This document shows, piece by piece, positions 1 to 9,800 of a stretch of DNA of 64,000 nt. The notes under the pieces are model-generated. The model was not told where the DNA came from. It saw nothing but the letters and a program-made list of their open reading frames with translations, and ran no database searches. The DNA comes from Salinibacterium xinjiangense (GTDB lineage: Bacteria; Actinomycetota; Actinomycetes; Actinomycetales; Microbacteriaceae), in NCBI RefSeq assembly GCF_014645015.1, contig NZ_BMLC01000003.1, positions 183,109 to 247,108 on the forward strand, read 5' to 3'. How positions within the stretch are numbered: the stretch's first letter is position 1; each line of letters opens with the position of its first letter. Position numbers and translations under genes: made by a program.

Positions 1-345
1 TCGGCAGTGCGTGTCGCGCAGCAGGAGCCGCCGCGCATCGTGCGGTCGGACGCTCTCTCGGGGTTGGCGGCGCTCGCGGCCGAGGCCCCGCCCGACGCCA
101 CCCTCGTGATCTTCCACAGTGCGGTGCTCGCATACTTTCCGAAACAGGATCGGGACGCCTTCGTCCGGCTGGTTACCGGATTACCGGGACACTGGATATC
201 GAACGAAGGCCAGACTGTCACTCCTGGCGTGCAGGAGCGGCTTGCCCGCCAGCCCGCGGATCCTGCGCTCTTCCTTGTCGCCATGGACGGTAATCCTGTT
301 GCTTTCGCGGGAGGGCATGGTCAGAGCCTCGACTGGATCGACTGA
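1..345 (+). CDS. DUF2332-like protein, C-terminal part (5' end outside window)
   Basis: The frame is open from the first base and stops at TGA 343-345, so only about 114 C-terminal residues are present and the start lies to the left. The visible part (DATLVIFHSAVLAYF, then GHWISNEG and a terminal GGHGQSLDWID) resembles the C-terminus of DUF2332 proteins, common in actinomycetes and without an established biochemical role. I infer no function. The stop codon lies at the left edge of a run of degenerate 14-mers that extends to the rpiB start. Confidence 0.7.
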   Translation, partial: SAVRVAQQEPPRIVRSDALSGLAALAAEAPPDATLVIFHSAVLAYFPKQDRDAFVRLVTGLPGHWISNEGQTVTPGVQERLARQPADPALFLVAMDGNPVAFAGGHGQSLDWID

Positions 346-416
346 TCCCTGCACGGGTACCTGTGATCCATGGACCGGGGGTGTCCCATGAACCGGCGCC
401 GGGATCCATAAACTGG
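344..416 (+). repeat. Four degenerate 14-bp repeats between DUF2332 and rpiB
   Basis: Related 14-mers lie at 344-357, 365-378, 383-396 and 403-416, spaced 18-21 bp. The second reads GATCCATGGACCGG and the last GATCCATAAACTGG. The last copy contains the TAAACT taken as the rpiB -10 box. They may be operator half-sites or decayed tandem duplications; the sequence alone does not decide. Confidence 0.5.
409..414 (+). promoter_or_regulatory. -10 box TAAACT, leaderless rpiB
   Basis: TAAACT ends exactly 6 nt before the rpiB ATG at 421, so the transcript would be expected to begin at the start codon. The same geometry recurs through the window. Confidence 0.55.
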
Positions 417-420
417 CAGG

Positions 421-909
421 ATGCGCATCCACATCGCCACCGACCACGCTGGCCTCGAGTTCAGTGATGACCTGAGGCGGCACCTGTCAGCGGCCGGTCA
501 CGACGTGATCGATCACGGCCCCACCAGCTACGACGCTCTCGACGACTACCCCTCGTTCTGCATCAACGCCGCACTCGCGGTCGTCGCAGACCAGGCCGCC
601 GGCATCGAGTGCCTCGGCGTGGTCTTCGGTGGCTCTGGCAACGGAGAGCAGATCGCGGCGAACAAGGTGGCCGGTGCACGTGCGGCTCTCGTCTGGAATG
701 ACAGCACCGCGCTGCTGGCGCGCCAGCACAACGATGCCAACATGATCTCGATCGGCGCGAGGCAGCATACGGTCGAGGAAGCCAAGCACTTCATCGACGT
801 TTTCATCTCTGAACCCTTTTCCGGTGACGAGCGTCATGCGAGGCGGATCGACCAGATCGCCGAATACGAATCGACCGGCCTCGTCGTCGGCCACGGGATT
901 GGTCGCTGA
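421..909 (+). CDS. rpiB: Ribose-5-phosphate isomerase B
   Basis: Interconverts ribose 5-phosphate and ribulose 5-phosphate in the cytosolic pentose phosphate pathway. At 162 aa it has the usual RpiB length. It opens with MRIHIATDHAG and carries the GGSGNGEQIAANKV loop around residues 71-83. Position 72 is Ser and a Glu follows at 76, the M. tuberculosis-type active site, where Glu replaces the catalytic Cys of the E. coli enzyme. The stop overlaps the ATG of the next glycosylase (TGATG at 907-911), so the two are probably translationally coupled. The start is fixed by the leaderless -10 box. Confidence 0.93.
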   Translation: MRIHIATDHAGLEFSDDLRRHLSAAGHDVIDHGPTSYDALDDYPSFCINAALAVVADQAAGIECLGVVFGGSGNGEQIAANKVAGARAALVWNDSTALLARQHNDANMISIGARQHTVEEAKHFIDVFISEPFSGDERHARRIDQIAEYESTGLVVGHGIGR

Positions 910-1856
910 TGCCCGAAGGGCATTCCGTCCATCGGCTCGCGAATCGATTCGGCCAGCTCTTCGTGGGGCGGGAGGTCGCGGCATCCTCGCCACAGGGTCG
1001 TTTTGCGGGTGGCGCAACACTCATCGACGGACGCTGGATGACGCAGGCCATGGCTGTCGGCAAACATATGTTCCTCGAGTTCGACAATAACCTGTGGCTG
1101 CACATTCACCTTGGGCTGTATGGCGCGTGGGATTTTGCGGGTGACATCAGCGCTGAGGCGCTATCAGCCCCATCGACCGAGGGCACAACGATCGGCGAAC
1201 ATGAGGATTCGCTGTCGAGCATCGGCGCACCTCGACGAGCCCGGCTGCGGATCTCCGAGGTGGAAACACTCGAAGAGGACAACGCGATCTTCCCCGCGGA
1301 GCCTGTGGGGGCCGTTCGGGTCAGGCTTCTGACGCATGCCACCGTCGCCGACCTTCGCGGACCAACGGCGTGCGAGGTCATGCGCGCTGATGAGGTGCAG
1401 GCCAAGATCGACACCCTGGGGCCCGACCCCATCGTGGATGCAGGTCGTAAAGCCGAAAACCGCTTTGTGGCGGCGGTGATGAAAAGAGCCGTGCCGATCG
1501 GGCTTTTGCTCATGGACCAATCGGTGGTCGCAGGAATCGGCAACGTCTATCGCGCCGAAATCCTGTTTCGCGCGCGACTGGACCCACACACGCGAGGTCG
1601 CGACCTGGACGAGAAGACCGTTCGCGCACTGTGGAAAGACTGGACGAAGCTGTTGAAGATCGGCGTCGAGACGGGCCAGATGTTGACGCGGGACAATCTC
1701 GGCCCGAATCCCGCACGGGGGTTGATGGCGCGGCGGGCGAATCGCTATTGGGTCTACCACCGCGAGGGTCTACGGTGCCGGGTGTGTGACTTCCCGATCG
1801 TCATGGAAGTGATGGGCGCGCGCAAACTCTATTGGTGTCCGCAGGATCAACGGTGA
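909..1856 (+). CDS. Fpg/Nei-family DNA glycosylase (Nei2-like)
   Basis: A bifunctional glycosylase/AP-lyase of base excision repair, likely acting on oxidised bases. It starts MPEGHSVHRLANRF: the Pro2 nucleophile and Glu3 are present, and MPEG rather than MPEL is typical of Nei. The helix-two-turn-helix region reads LLMDQSVVAGIGNVYRAEIL. The C-terminal zinc finger begins CRVC, but the last pair reads CPQD, so the fourth cysteine is replaced by Asp. Length 315 aa, near family norm. It overlaps rpiB by 3 bp and may be co-expressed with it. Confidence 0.88.
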   Translation: MPEGHSVHRLANRFGQLFVGREVAASSPQGRFAGGATLIDGRWMTQAMAVGKHMFLEFDNNLWLHIHLGLYGAWDFAGDISAEALSAPSTEGTTIGEHEDSLSSIGAPRRARLRISEVETLEEDNAIFPAEPVGAVRVRLLTHATVADLRGPTACEVMRADEVQAKIDTLGPDPIVDAGRKAENRFVAAVMKRAVPIGLLLMDQSVVAGIGNVYRAEILFRARLDPHTRGRDLDEKTVRALWKDWTKLLKIGVETGQMLTRDNLGPNPARGLMARRANRYWVYHREGLRCRVCDFPIVMEVMGARKLYWCPQDQR

Positions 1857-1872
1857 GCGAGAAGGAGCAGCC

Positions 1873-2550
1873 ATGCGGATGACCCCGACGTACCTCCTCA
1901 CAGATCCGGAGGAGGTCAAGCGGCTCATCCGGGAGAACCCGTGGGTGACGATGGTGTCGACCACCTCGGCGGGAATCGTGGCATCCCACTATCCTGTCGT
2001 GCTGGAAGAAACGGCCGAGGGCATCAGCATCGTGAGCCACGTCGGTCGACCCGACGAGCAACTCCACGAACTGGGCCAGCACGAGATGCTTCTCATCGTG
2101 CAGGGTCCGCACGGATACATCTCCCCGGGCTGGTACGCCAACAGCGACCTCATCCCGACCTGGAACCACCTGACGGCTCACCTTTACGGCACCCCCGAAT
2201 TGCTGGGCGATGAGGAGAATTTCGCAGTGCTGCACGATCTCGTCCACCATTTTGAGCAGCGGATGCCGCAACCGGTCTCCCTCGACGTCGACGAGCGCGC
2301 CGCCCGCCGCATCGCCCGGGGTACCGTCGGGCTCAGACTGCGGGTCACGCGCTTCGATGCTCGGCTGAAGCTCAGCCAGAACAAGTCCCCAGAGGTATTC
2401 GATCGCATCGTCGAGGCCCTTGCTGGTGACGGTCCGTACAGTTCTGCAGCATTGGCTGCAGAGATGCTGCGTGTGCGGGCTGCCGCGGTGCTCGAGCCCT
2501 CCGAAGACGACGCGACCGACTACGACGCGACCGACGATGCTGCTTCGTAA
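1873..2550 (+). CDS. PaiB-like FMN-binding protein
   Basis: 225 aa with the pattern of the PaiB family (often named FMN-binding negative transcriptional regulator): start MRMTPTYLLTDPEEV, then NPWVTMVST, HVGRPDEQ, GPHGYISPGWY and TWNHLTAHLYG. It has a split-barrel flavin-binding fold. The real role is uncertain; Bacillus PaiB was described as a regulator. The start is supported by AAGGAG 6 nt upstream of ATG 1873. It overlaps the amidohydrolase downstream by 14 bp, so they are probably one operon. Confidence 0.85.
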   Translation: MRMTPTYLLTDPEEVKRLIRENPWVTMVSTTSAGIVASHYPVVLEETAEGISIVSHVGRPDEQLHELGQHEMLLIVQGPHGYISPGWYANSDLIPTWNHLTAHLYGTPELLGDEENFAVLHDLVHHFEQRMPQPVSLDVDERAARRIARGTVGLRLRVTRFDARLKLSQNKSPEVFDRIVEALAGDGPYSSAALAAEMLRVRAAAVLEPSEDDATDYDATDDAAS

Positions 2551-4009
2551 CGCCCGGATCTCCCGCGGTGACGGCACAGTCGTAGACCTGCAGATCGACG
2601 ACGGACGGATCGTCTCGATCGTCGCGGCAGGGTCTGTTCCGCCGGGCACCCCTCCGGAGAGTGCCGACGAACTCGACGCCGGAGGACGCTGGGTTTCTCC
2701 CGGGCTGTGGGACAATCACGTGCACGCGAGCCAGTGGGCGCTCATTGCGAAGAGGCTCGACCTGTCGTTCGTCACCTCGGCGCGACAGGCCGCCGAACTC
2801 GTGGGTGAGGCGCTCGCTGCGGGGGTTGCCATCGAACCGGGGCAGGCTTTCGTCGCTTCGGGATTCCGTGATGGGCTCTGGCCGGATGCGCCAACCCTGG
2901 AGGTGCTCGATACCGCCAGCGGCGGAATCCCGGTCGTGCTCATCAGTGCCGACCTGCACGCGGTGTGGCTGAACTCCGCTGCGCTCGACCTGTACGGTCA
3001 TCGCGGCCACCCGAGCGGACTGCTGGTGGAAGATCCGGCGTTCGAGATCACCCAGCAGCTGAACGCGGTTCCCGTCGATGTGCTCGATTCGTGGCTGGTG
3101 GATGCTGGCCACGCCGCCGCCGCTCGCGGAGTCGTCGGGGTGGTCGACCTCGAGATGGCCTGGAATCTCGAGTCATGGCAGCGGAGGATGGGCAACGGCT
3201 TCGACAGCCTGCGCGTCGAGTTCGGTATCTACAGCGAGCACCTCGAGCGGGCCATCGAGCTCGGGCTGCGCACCGGCGACGTCATTCTGCCGCTGCTCAC
3301 GGTCGGACGGTTCAAGGTGATCACCGATGGATCGCTGAACACCCGCACCGCGTTTTGCTATGACGAGTACCCCGGGATGGAGGGTGAGCAGCACGCGCAC
3401 GGGATGCTCACCGTGCAGCCCGCCGAGCTGCTGCCGCGAATGCGAGCGGCCCGGCAGGCCGGCATCGAGTCGTCGGTGCACGCGATCGGGGACCACGCCA
3501 CATCACTCGCCCTCGACGCGTTCGAAGAGCTCGATGGTGGTGGGCGGATCGAGCATGCCCAACTGGTGTCCACGACGGACATTCGGCGTTTTGCCGAACT
3601 GGGGGTCACCGCGAGCGTGCAGCCCGATCATGCGATGGATGATCGTGACGTCGCTGAGAAGTTCTGGGCCGGTCGCACTGGCCGCGCTTTCCCGTTGCGT
3701 GCGCTGCTCGACGCCGGCGCGCAACTCGCCCTGGGATCCGACGCTCCGGTGTCACCGCTCGACCCCTGGGTAACGATCGCCGCGGCGGTCGGGCGCACGC
3801 GCGATGGGCTGGCACCGTGGCATCCTGAGCAGGCGATCACGATGCGCGAGGCACTCGCAGCCAGCACACGCACGACGGTTGCAGTCGGTGAGCCTGCGGA
3901 TCTCATCGTGACCGACAACGACCCTGATGCTCTTGCGGCAACGCAACTGAGGGATGTTGTCGTACTGGCCACGCTGCTGGGTGGCCGAGTCACGCACAGC
4001 GTCCTATAA
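2537..4009 (+). CDS. Amidohydrolase family protein (YtcJ-like)
   Basis: A 490-aa metal-dependent hydrolase of the amidohydrolase superfamily. The N-terminal composite domain begins MLLRNARISRGDG. The metal site DNHVHASQW (HxH) follows near residue 56, then SVHAIGDHA and a late GSDAPVSPLDPW carrying the catalytic Asp. The YtcJ group hydrolyses N-C bonds and the substrate cannot be told from sequence. The frame is open further upstream, but ATG 2537 gives the family-typical N-terminus, so I chose it. It overlaps the PaiB-like gene and ends just before a strong bidirectional terminator. Confidence 0.85.
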   Translation: MLLRNARISRGDGTVVDLQIDDGRIVSIVAAGSVPPGTPPESADELDAGGRWVSPGLWDNHVHASQWALIAKRLDLSFVTSARQAAELVGEALAAGVAIEPGQAFVASGFRDGLWPDAPTLEVLDTASGGIPVVLISADLHAVWLNSAALDLYGHRGHPSGLLVEDPAFEITQQLNAVPVDVLDSWLVDAGHAAAARGVVGVVDLEMAWNLESWQRRMGNGFDSLRVEFGIYSEHLERAIELGLRTGDVILPLLTVGRFKVITDGSLNTRTAFCYDEYPGMEGEQHAHGMLTVQPAELLPRMRAARQAGIESSVHAIGDHATSLALDAFEELDGGGRIEHAQLVSTTDIRRFAELGVTASVQPDHAMDDRDVAEKFWAGRTGRAFPLRALLDAGAQLALGSDAPVSPLDPWVTIAAAVGRTRDGLAPWHPEQAITMREALAASTRTTVAVGEPADLIVTDNDPDALAATQLRDVVVLATLLGGRVTHSVL

Positions 4010-4036
4010 CTCTCGCGGCTGAAGCGATAGGCGCAA

Positions 4037-4081
4037 CGCAAGAGGCGGACCGACTCCGGTGGAGTCGGTCCGCCTCTTGCG
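4037..4081. terminator. Strong bidirectional terminator hairpin
   Basis: A perfect 21-bp inverted repeat with a 3-nt loop (GGT) lies between the convergent amidohydrolase and dps genes. The arms begin CGCAAGAGGCGGACCG. Placement and symmetry suit termination from both sides, although the flanking U-tract is weak. Confidence 0.85.
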
Positions 4082-4085
4082 AGAA

Positions 4086-4574
4086 CTACTTCGTGGCGAG
4101 GTGGGCGAAGAGGAACCAGCGGTCCTTCTCGAGCCCGCGCGCGATCTCGATCGCGACATCCTGGCTCACCGGGTCGAGCTCAGCGAGCTCCGTGACCGCG
4201 GTGCGCACGGTGATGAGGGTTGCGTCGATCGACGCGATGACCTCGGCGATGACGACGTCAGACTGCTGGAAGCCTGCCGTGAGGGCTGGATTGGTGGCGC
4301 GGGCGCCGACGCTCTGGATACGGGCGTCGATCGGCAGCCCGAGAGCGACAACGCGTTCTGCGGCGGTGTCTGTGTATTCGCGGACGCGGTCGACGATGTC
4401 ATCCAGGAGCAGGTGGACCGCCTGGAAGTTTTCGCCGCGTACGTGCCAGTGCGCCTGCTTGCCGTCGACGGACAGCGCCGTGAGGTCGGTGACGACCGGG
4501 CCGAGAAACTGAGCGACGCCGGAGGTGACGTCCGGGTCAGCTGATGCCTGGGAAATTGCCTGAACTTCAGTCAT
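4086..4574 (-). CDS. dps: Dps family DNA-binding ferritin-like protein
   Basis: A 162-aa four-helix ferritin-like protein expected to form a dodecamer that oxidises and stores iron and shields DNA in starvation or oxidative stress. The intersubunit ferroxidase motif is visible: GKQAHWHVRG followed by LLDDIVDRVREYTDTAAERV. The frame could begin 21 residues earlier, but ATG 4574 is preceded by a good AAGGAG and gives MTEVQAISQ, so I chose it. It converges on the amidohydrolase across the terminator. Confidence 0.93.
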   Translation of the reverse strand: MTEVQAISQASADPDVTSGVAQFLGPVVTDLTALSVDGKQAHWHVRGENFQAVHLLLDDIVDRVREYTDTAAERVVALGLPIDARIQSVGARATNPALTAGFQQSDVVIAEVIASIDATLITVRTAVTELAELDPVSQDVAIEIARGLEKDRWFLFAHLATK

Positions 4575-4749
4575 GGGAGACTCCTTCTCTATCTGTCTGG
4601 AGACAACGCTAGCGATGCGGGGATATTCCGCAAGCAAGCTGAGGCAACGCTAAGTCAACGTGCAGCAGAGTCACGGGGGGCTAACCCCACGTCGATTCGG
4701 TGTGGCTGCCCGCTGGCAGCAGAGCGGGCCAATTCGGGAGGCTTGACTC

Positions 4750-6150
4750 GTGATTGCGACAGACTTGGCCGGTGACCCCATGGCAGCAGACCCCAAGGCA
4801 GCAGGCCCCATGAGTGGCTCCACGACGCCCAGGGGAAACGGCTACGGCCGACTCTGGCGACGCCTGCCGGCCGAGCTCGTGTACCTCCTGATCGGCTTCC
4901 CGATTGCGCTCACCGGTTTCGGGATCGTGATCACTCTGTTCTTCACCGGGATCGGCACGCTCGTGACCTTCTTCATCGGGGTCATCCTGATCATCGGTGC
5001 CCTCTACGTGGCGCGCGGATTCGGAACTCTCGACGTGATTCTCATCGAGTGGACCGGTCGCCCCGCTATCCCTCGACCCGAGTGGCAGGATGCGCGCGCC
5101 GCGACCGGCTTCTTCGGCTGGCTTCGTGCGGTGCTCGGCAACGGCCACTATTGGCTCTACCTGCTGCACACCATGGTCGTCGACTTCGTTGTCAAGACCG
5201 TGACCTGGACGATCACGATCGCCTGGTTATCGATCACTGTCGGTGGGCTGACCTTCTGGTTCTGGGACATGATCGCACCCGTCGGTGTTGGCGACTGGCG
5301 CCCCTCCCAATGGCTTCTGCCAAACGCCGCCATCGACCACCAGATCGCCGACCGGATCCTGGGGATGCTGGTCGGGGTCCTGTTCCTGGCGACACTCCCG
5401 ATCGTCACCCGTGGGCTTACGTCGCTGCACTGGCTCATCGCCCGTGGCATCCTCGGCGCGTGGAAATCTGATGCGCTGCAGCGCGAGGTTGTCACGCTTG
5501 CGGCGTCGCGTGGAGCCGCCCATTCTGCCGAGGGCCACTCGCTTCGCCGGCTCGAGCGCGACATCCACGACGGCCCACAACAGAGACTCGTGCGATTGCA
5601 GATGGATCTCGCGGCCGCCGACCGCCAGCTCGCGACCGATCCCGACCAGGCGCGGATCCTGATCGCTGAAGCCATGCAGCAGTCGAAGGATGCCCTCGAG
5701 GAACTGCGAGCGCTATCGCGGGGTTTCGCGCCGCCTATCCTGCTCGACCGCGGACTGGTCGCCGCTCTCGAATCTGCGGCGGTTCGCAGCACCGTGCCAA
5801 CCCGGGTCGTGGACGAGCTTCCGCCCGGCGCCGAGTTCGCTGAGGAGATCGAGCGCAACGCCTATTTCGTTGCCAGTGAGGCCCTGACCAATGCGGCCAA
5901 GCACTCCGGGGCGACAGAAGTCGAGATGGTGGTCTCGCTCGTCGCCGGTGTGGGAAGCGATCTGGCCCTAAGCGTGACGGTGACAGACAACGGGATCGGT
6001 GGCGCGTTCTCCATTGCGGGCCACGGGATCGCCGGGCTCCAGGGGCGAATGCGAGGGCTCGGGGGCACTCTCGAACTGAGCAGCCCTGCCGGTGGACCGA
6101 CTGTGGTGACGGCCAATATCCCCGTGGCATCGCCCGCATCGGTCCCGTGA
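4750..6150 (+). CDS. Sensor histidine kinase, NarL/LuxR-type system
   Basis: A 466-aa membrane sensor kinase. The N-terminal half (about residues 35-245) has several hydrophobic segments typical of the actinobacterial putative-sensor domain. The HisKA_3 phosphoacceptor follows (ERDIHDGPQQR, His273). The ATPase domain has EALTNAAKHSGA and the G-box DNGIGG...GHGIAGLQGRM. GTG 4750 is chosen because GGGAGG lies about 8 nt upstream; the first 25 residues are a low-complexity AADPKAAGP stretch, so a later start is possible. The partner response regulator begins 20 bp downstream. The signal is unknown. Confidence 0.9.
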   Translation: MIATDLAGDPMAADPKAAGPMSGSTTPRGNGYGRLWRRLPAELVYLLIGFPIALTGFGIVITLFFTGIGTLVTFFIGVILIIGALYVARGFGTLDVILIEWTGRPAIPRPEWQDARAATGFFGWLRAVLGNGHYWLYLLHTMVVDFVVKTVTWTITIAWLSITVGGLTFWFWDMIAPVGVGDWRPSQWLLPNAAIDHQIADRILGMLVGVLFLATLPIVTRGLTSLHWLIARGILGAWKSDALQREVVTLAASRGAAHSAEGHSLRRLERDIHDGPQQRLVRLQMDLAAADRQLATDPDQARILIAEAMQQSKDALEELRALSRGFAPPILLDRGLVAALESAAVRSTVPTRVVDELPPGAEFAEEIERNAYFVASEALTNAAKHSGATEVEMVVSLVAGVGSDLALSVTVTDNGIGGAFSIAGHGIAGLQGRMRGLGGTLELSSPAGGPTVVTANIPVASPASVP

Positions 6151-6169
6151 GCCATGCCATCCTTGGGGC

Positions 6170-6817
6170 ATGACGGCATTGCGTGTGGTGGTTGCTGACG
6201 ACTCTGTGCTGCTGCGCGAAGGTCTTGTGCGGGTACTCGACGAGGCCGGGTTCACTGTCGTCGGCTCATACGGAAACGCGATCGACCTGCTGACAGAACT
6301 CGAGACCCTCGACCCCGATGTCGCCATTCTCGATGTCAGGATGCCGCCCACGTTTCGTGACGAGGGTGTGCGCGCCGCGATCGCCGCGCGCGGCCTGCGG
6401 CCGGGTCTCGGCATCCTGTTGCTGTCGCAGTACGTCGAGGTCGCCTACGCGCAGGAGTTGCTGTCGTCAGGGAAAGGTGGCATCGGCTACCTGCTGAAAG
6501 ACAGGGTGGCGTCGCTCGACGAGTTGAAGGATGCCGTGCAGCGCATCGCGGCAGGCGGCACCGTGCTCGATCCGGAGGTGGTCGCGCAATTGCTCGGTCG
6601 CCGTGTGGACCCGCTGGCCACGCTGACTCCTCGCGAGCACGAGGTGCTGGCACTCATGGCTGAGGGGCGAACGAACGCCGCGGTGGGTGCTGCGCTCGTG
6701 ATCGGCACCGGTGCGGTCGAGAAGAATGTGACATCCATCTTTCAGAAGCTGGGACTCGACGATTCAGGCTCAGACCACCGACGTGTTCTCGCCGTGCTCG
6801 CCTGGCTGCAGCGCTGA
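6170..6817 (+). CDS. LuxR/NarL family response regulator
   Basis: A 215-aa two-domain regulator. The receiver domain has VVVADDS at the N-terminus, the phosphoacceptor Asp55 in DVAILDVRMPP, and the conserved Lys in YLLKDR. The C-terminal LuxR helix-turn-helix spans about residues 148-205 (LTPREHEVLALMAEGRTN). It follows the kinase in the same direction, so it is the cognate regulator, phosphorylated on Asp and binding DNA. Targets are unknown; the neighbouring giant membrane protein is convergent, not downstream. A 14-bp tandem duplication starts at its stop codon. Confidence 0.92.
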   Translation: MTALRVVVADDSVLLREGLVRVLDEAGFTVVGSYGNAIDLLTELETLDPDVAILDVRMPPTFRDEGVRAAIAARGLRPGLGILLLSQYVEVAYAQELLSSGKGGIGYLLKDRVASLDELKDAVQRIAAGGTVLDPEVVAQLLGRRVDPLATLTPREHEVLALMAEGRTNAAVGAALVIGTGAVEKNVTSIFQKLGLDDSGSDHRRVLAVLAWLQR

Positions 6818-6842
6818 ATCAGGAGCGCCGAATCAGGAGCGT
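6815..6842 (+). repeat. 14-bp tandem duplication at a stop codon
   Basis: Two adjacent 14-mers, TGAATCAGGAGCGC and CGAATCAGGAGCGT. The first begins with the TGA stop of the response regulator. A partial third copy (TGAACC) may follow. Confidence 0.7.
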
Positions 6843-6869
6843 TGAACCGGGGTCGCTGGCGCAGACCCG

Positions 6870-9800
6870 CTAGCGAAGTGCCGAGATGCGCCCGCCCATC
6901 GACGTGAGGTCGCGCATGCGCTTCTCCAGTGTGATGGCGACGAACAGGATGATCGCGCCGCCGACTACGGCCCAGACCCACCACTCGGTGAGCTGGTAAA
7001 CGGCGACAATCTGCGGCGCGAAGGTGCTGATCGCGTGGATCAGCACCACGACAGAGCCAAGCACCAGCGGCGCTTGCAGTTTCGCGATGGCTCCGACGAT
7101 GATCAGAATCACGCAGGCAGCCCCGAGCCCGACAAGCCGCCAGATCGGTGCGTCGGTGAAGGTCGCGAACAGGGAGGGCAGCAGCAGGACGAGGATGCCA
7201 GGGCCCAGCCAGGGCCAACTGCGCAGCTGGGTTTCGCGACGGAGCCGCACCGCTCCCACCACCAGCAACGTCGCAGCGAGGATGCCGGTCGCCCACTCGA
7301 ATGGATCGATCGCACCGATGACGGTGGCGGTGGCGGCAACCACGACAACACCCGCGAAGGCGATCCAGCCTGCGATGCGGGTGAAAGGTGCGCGGTCGAC
7401 GAGTTGCGAGCCGACAGACAGGCCAGAAAGGAGCACGAGCAGGGTTCCGGCCCGAGTGGCTCCGAGGGCAGTGGCCTGCATGACCGAGATCTCGATGACG
7501 ACGATGCCGATCATCGCCATGACCAGCAGCACCTCGATGGCTTCGATGCGGCGCCTGCGAGTCTCGGCATCGGCAATCCTGGCCTGGATGACCACCGCCG
7601 CGACGAGCACGGCGAAGGTTACTGCCGCCCAGGCATCCACCTGGAGGTCTTCGCGCAGGGGCACCATCGCGATGACGAGTGGTCGCCCGAATCCCGCAAC
7701 CAGCAGCCCTGCCGTGCTCGCAACGGCAGCCCCGTCGAGGTAGGGACGAAGCGCCGCCGGTCGCGTTATGAGGCTGGTGATGAGCAGCAGCGCAGCACAG
7801 GAGGCTGTGATGATAACGGTGCGGGTGGTCGGTCCGGTTGTGGCTACGACGGCGATCGGCAGGATCGCGACCAGCATCGCGGCGACAAAGATGTTCGGGG
7901 CTGCGACGCCTGTCACCTTCCTGCGAGAGGCGCCGCGCCAGTCGAGCAGCGCGATGATCATGAGCGCTCCGGCGAGGGGAAGTGCGAAGGGTTCGATGGG
8001 CTCGACACCTGCGTCACCGAGTCCCCGCCACAGACCGCCAATGGCGAGCAGCAGTGCCAGCCAGCCGATGTACTTTCGAGGATGCACTGACGAGAAGAGC
8101 CCGTCTCGCGAGATGGCGAGCATGAGCGCGGTCACCGCAGCTATCACGAGCACGAGCCACGTGGCATCCGTCCGGGCAGCGAGGAAGATGCTGGGAACAG
8201 TGACGATGACGACGCCGATGTCCAGCGGGGCCCGCAGGCCTTTTCCTCGCAGCTCCAGGGCCAGCGCTATGACACCAACGACCAGCGCCGCCGCAATCGG
8301 GGCACTCATCACGGCGAAGGAGGGCAGCAATGTCGCCCTCGCCAGCGAGTCGAGCGCCCACGCGGCGGCCGGCGCCATCAGCACGGATACCGCGATCCGC
8401 TCGATCGTGAGGGTCGCCGCAGGGGCACGCGCCACCCATAGCGCCAACACAACGATGAGGCCGAGCGCCAGCACGAGAGTGGTCGGACCATAGGGGAGCA
8501 CGAGGCCCGTGAGCTGATCCCTGCTCGACGAGGTGATCCACAGGATCGCTCCGACCGCGACGGCCCCGACGAGTGACAGCCAGAACAGCACCCGCGTCTC
8601 GAGGGCCGATAGTCGGCTGGAGAGCATGGTTGAGGCGGCCAGGAGCAGCACGGCGAGAATGCCGACGAAGAGGCTGGATTCCAGCGAGGTGTTCGCGGCG
8701 TTGGCGAACCGCTCGTTGAGGTAGAACCCCTCGGCTGCGGCGGCGACGAAGGAGAGCACAGCCGCGGCACCGAGAGTCGCAGCCCGGATGGCGACCTTCC
8801 TCGTGGCCAGGCGAGCGGCGACCAGGATCACGATGACGCCCACCGAGCCGTACCACCAGGTGTCGATGCTGGCCCACGACGAGAGGTAAGCGAGAGTCGA
8901 CGACACGAGCGCGCCAGCTACGAGGGTGATCCGGATGCCCGCGCTCCAGCCGTGCGTGTGGGAGATACGGAGCGCCACGAGCGCTGCCGCGGCAACGAGC
9001 ACCCACGCGACAACTGCTGCCCAGAGCACTGCGACAAGCGGAACAGCGACCAGCAGCGTCGCGACTCCGGCGGCGACCACGATCGGGAGGCGTTTCTCGA
9101 GTGTTCCGGCGATCGCCCACGCCGCTCCCACCAGTATGACGATCACCAGCAGGGCGAGAATCGCGGCGGCATTCTCCGGATTGAGGAGGAGACGGGAACC
9201 ACCGGTAGTGGTCCACCGCGGCGCGCCGGCGGTCGCGGCAGCCGCGCTGGGGATCACCGCGTACGTGAGGGGAATCAGCAGGATCAGGATGCCGATCACG
9301 GCGGCGGTCCGCGCGGCGATCCTGGCGAACTGCGACGCGAGTTCACCCATCGGCCTGCGTGCCAGCGATTCCAGCCCGAGTGCCACGATCGCAGCAGCGA
9401 CGACGGGCCAGAATGCGGTAAACCCTGCGTCGACGACGCGGGCTGCGACGAAGAAGGCGGCGCTCGCGAGGGACGCCGCGCCGATCACGGCAGCGATGCG
9501 TGCGGGAACCAGCGGGTTACCGCGCCGAACCACCAGCAAGATCTGGGCCACAGCCGCAATCGAGACGATTCCCAGCCCGACTGCGGGAGCAGCCTCCCAG
9601 CCCGCGAGGAAGTTGTCGTTGAGGAACGGGCTGGTGACGGCCGCAAGACCGAGACCCAGCACGCCGAACGCTGCCACGATCGTCTTCTCGACGCGGTGCC
9701 TGAACAGCGGATGAGCCAGTCCCGCGACGGCCAGCGCGATGAAGGCCGAGAACAGGACGATGGAATCGTCTGCCGCATCCAGCGCGCTGCCGAGCGTGAG

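Noticed and set aside
1801-2715. Minus-strand 304-codon frame over the PaiB-like gene
   Set aside because: Shadow of the plus-strand PaiB-like and amidohydrolase genes, both of which show clear family motifs.
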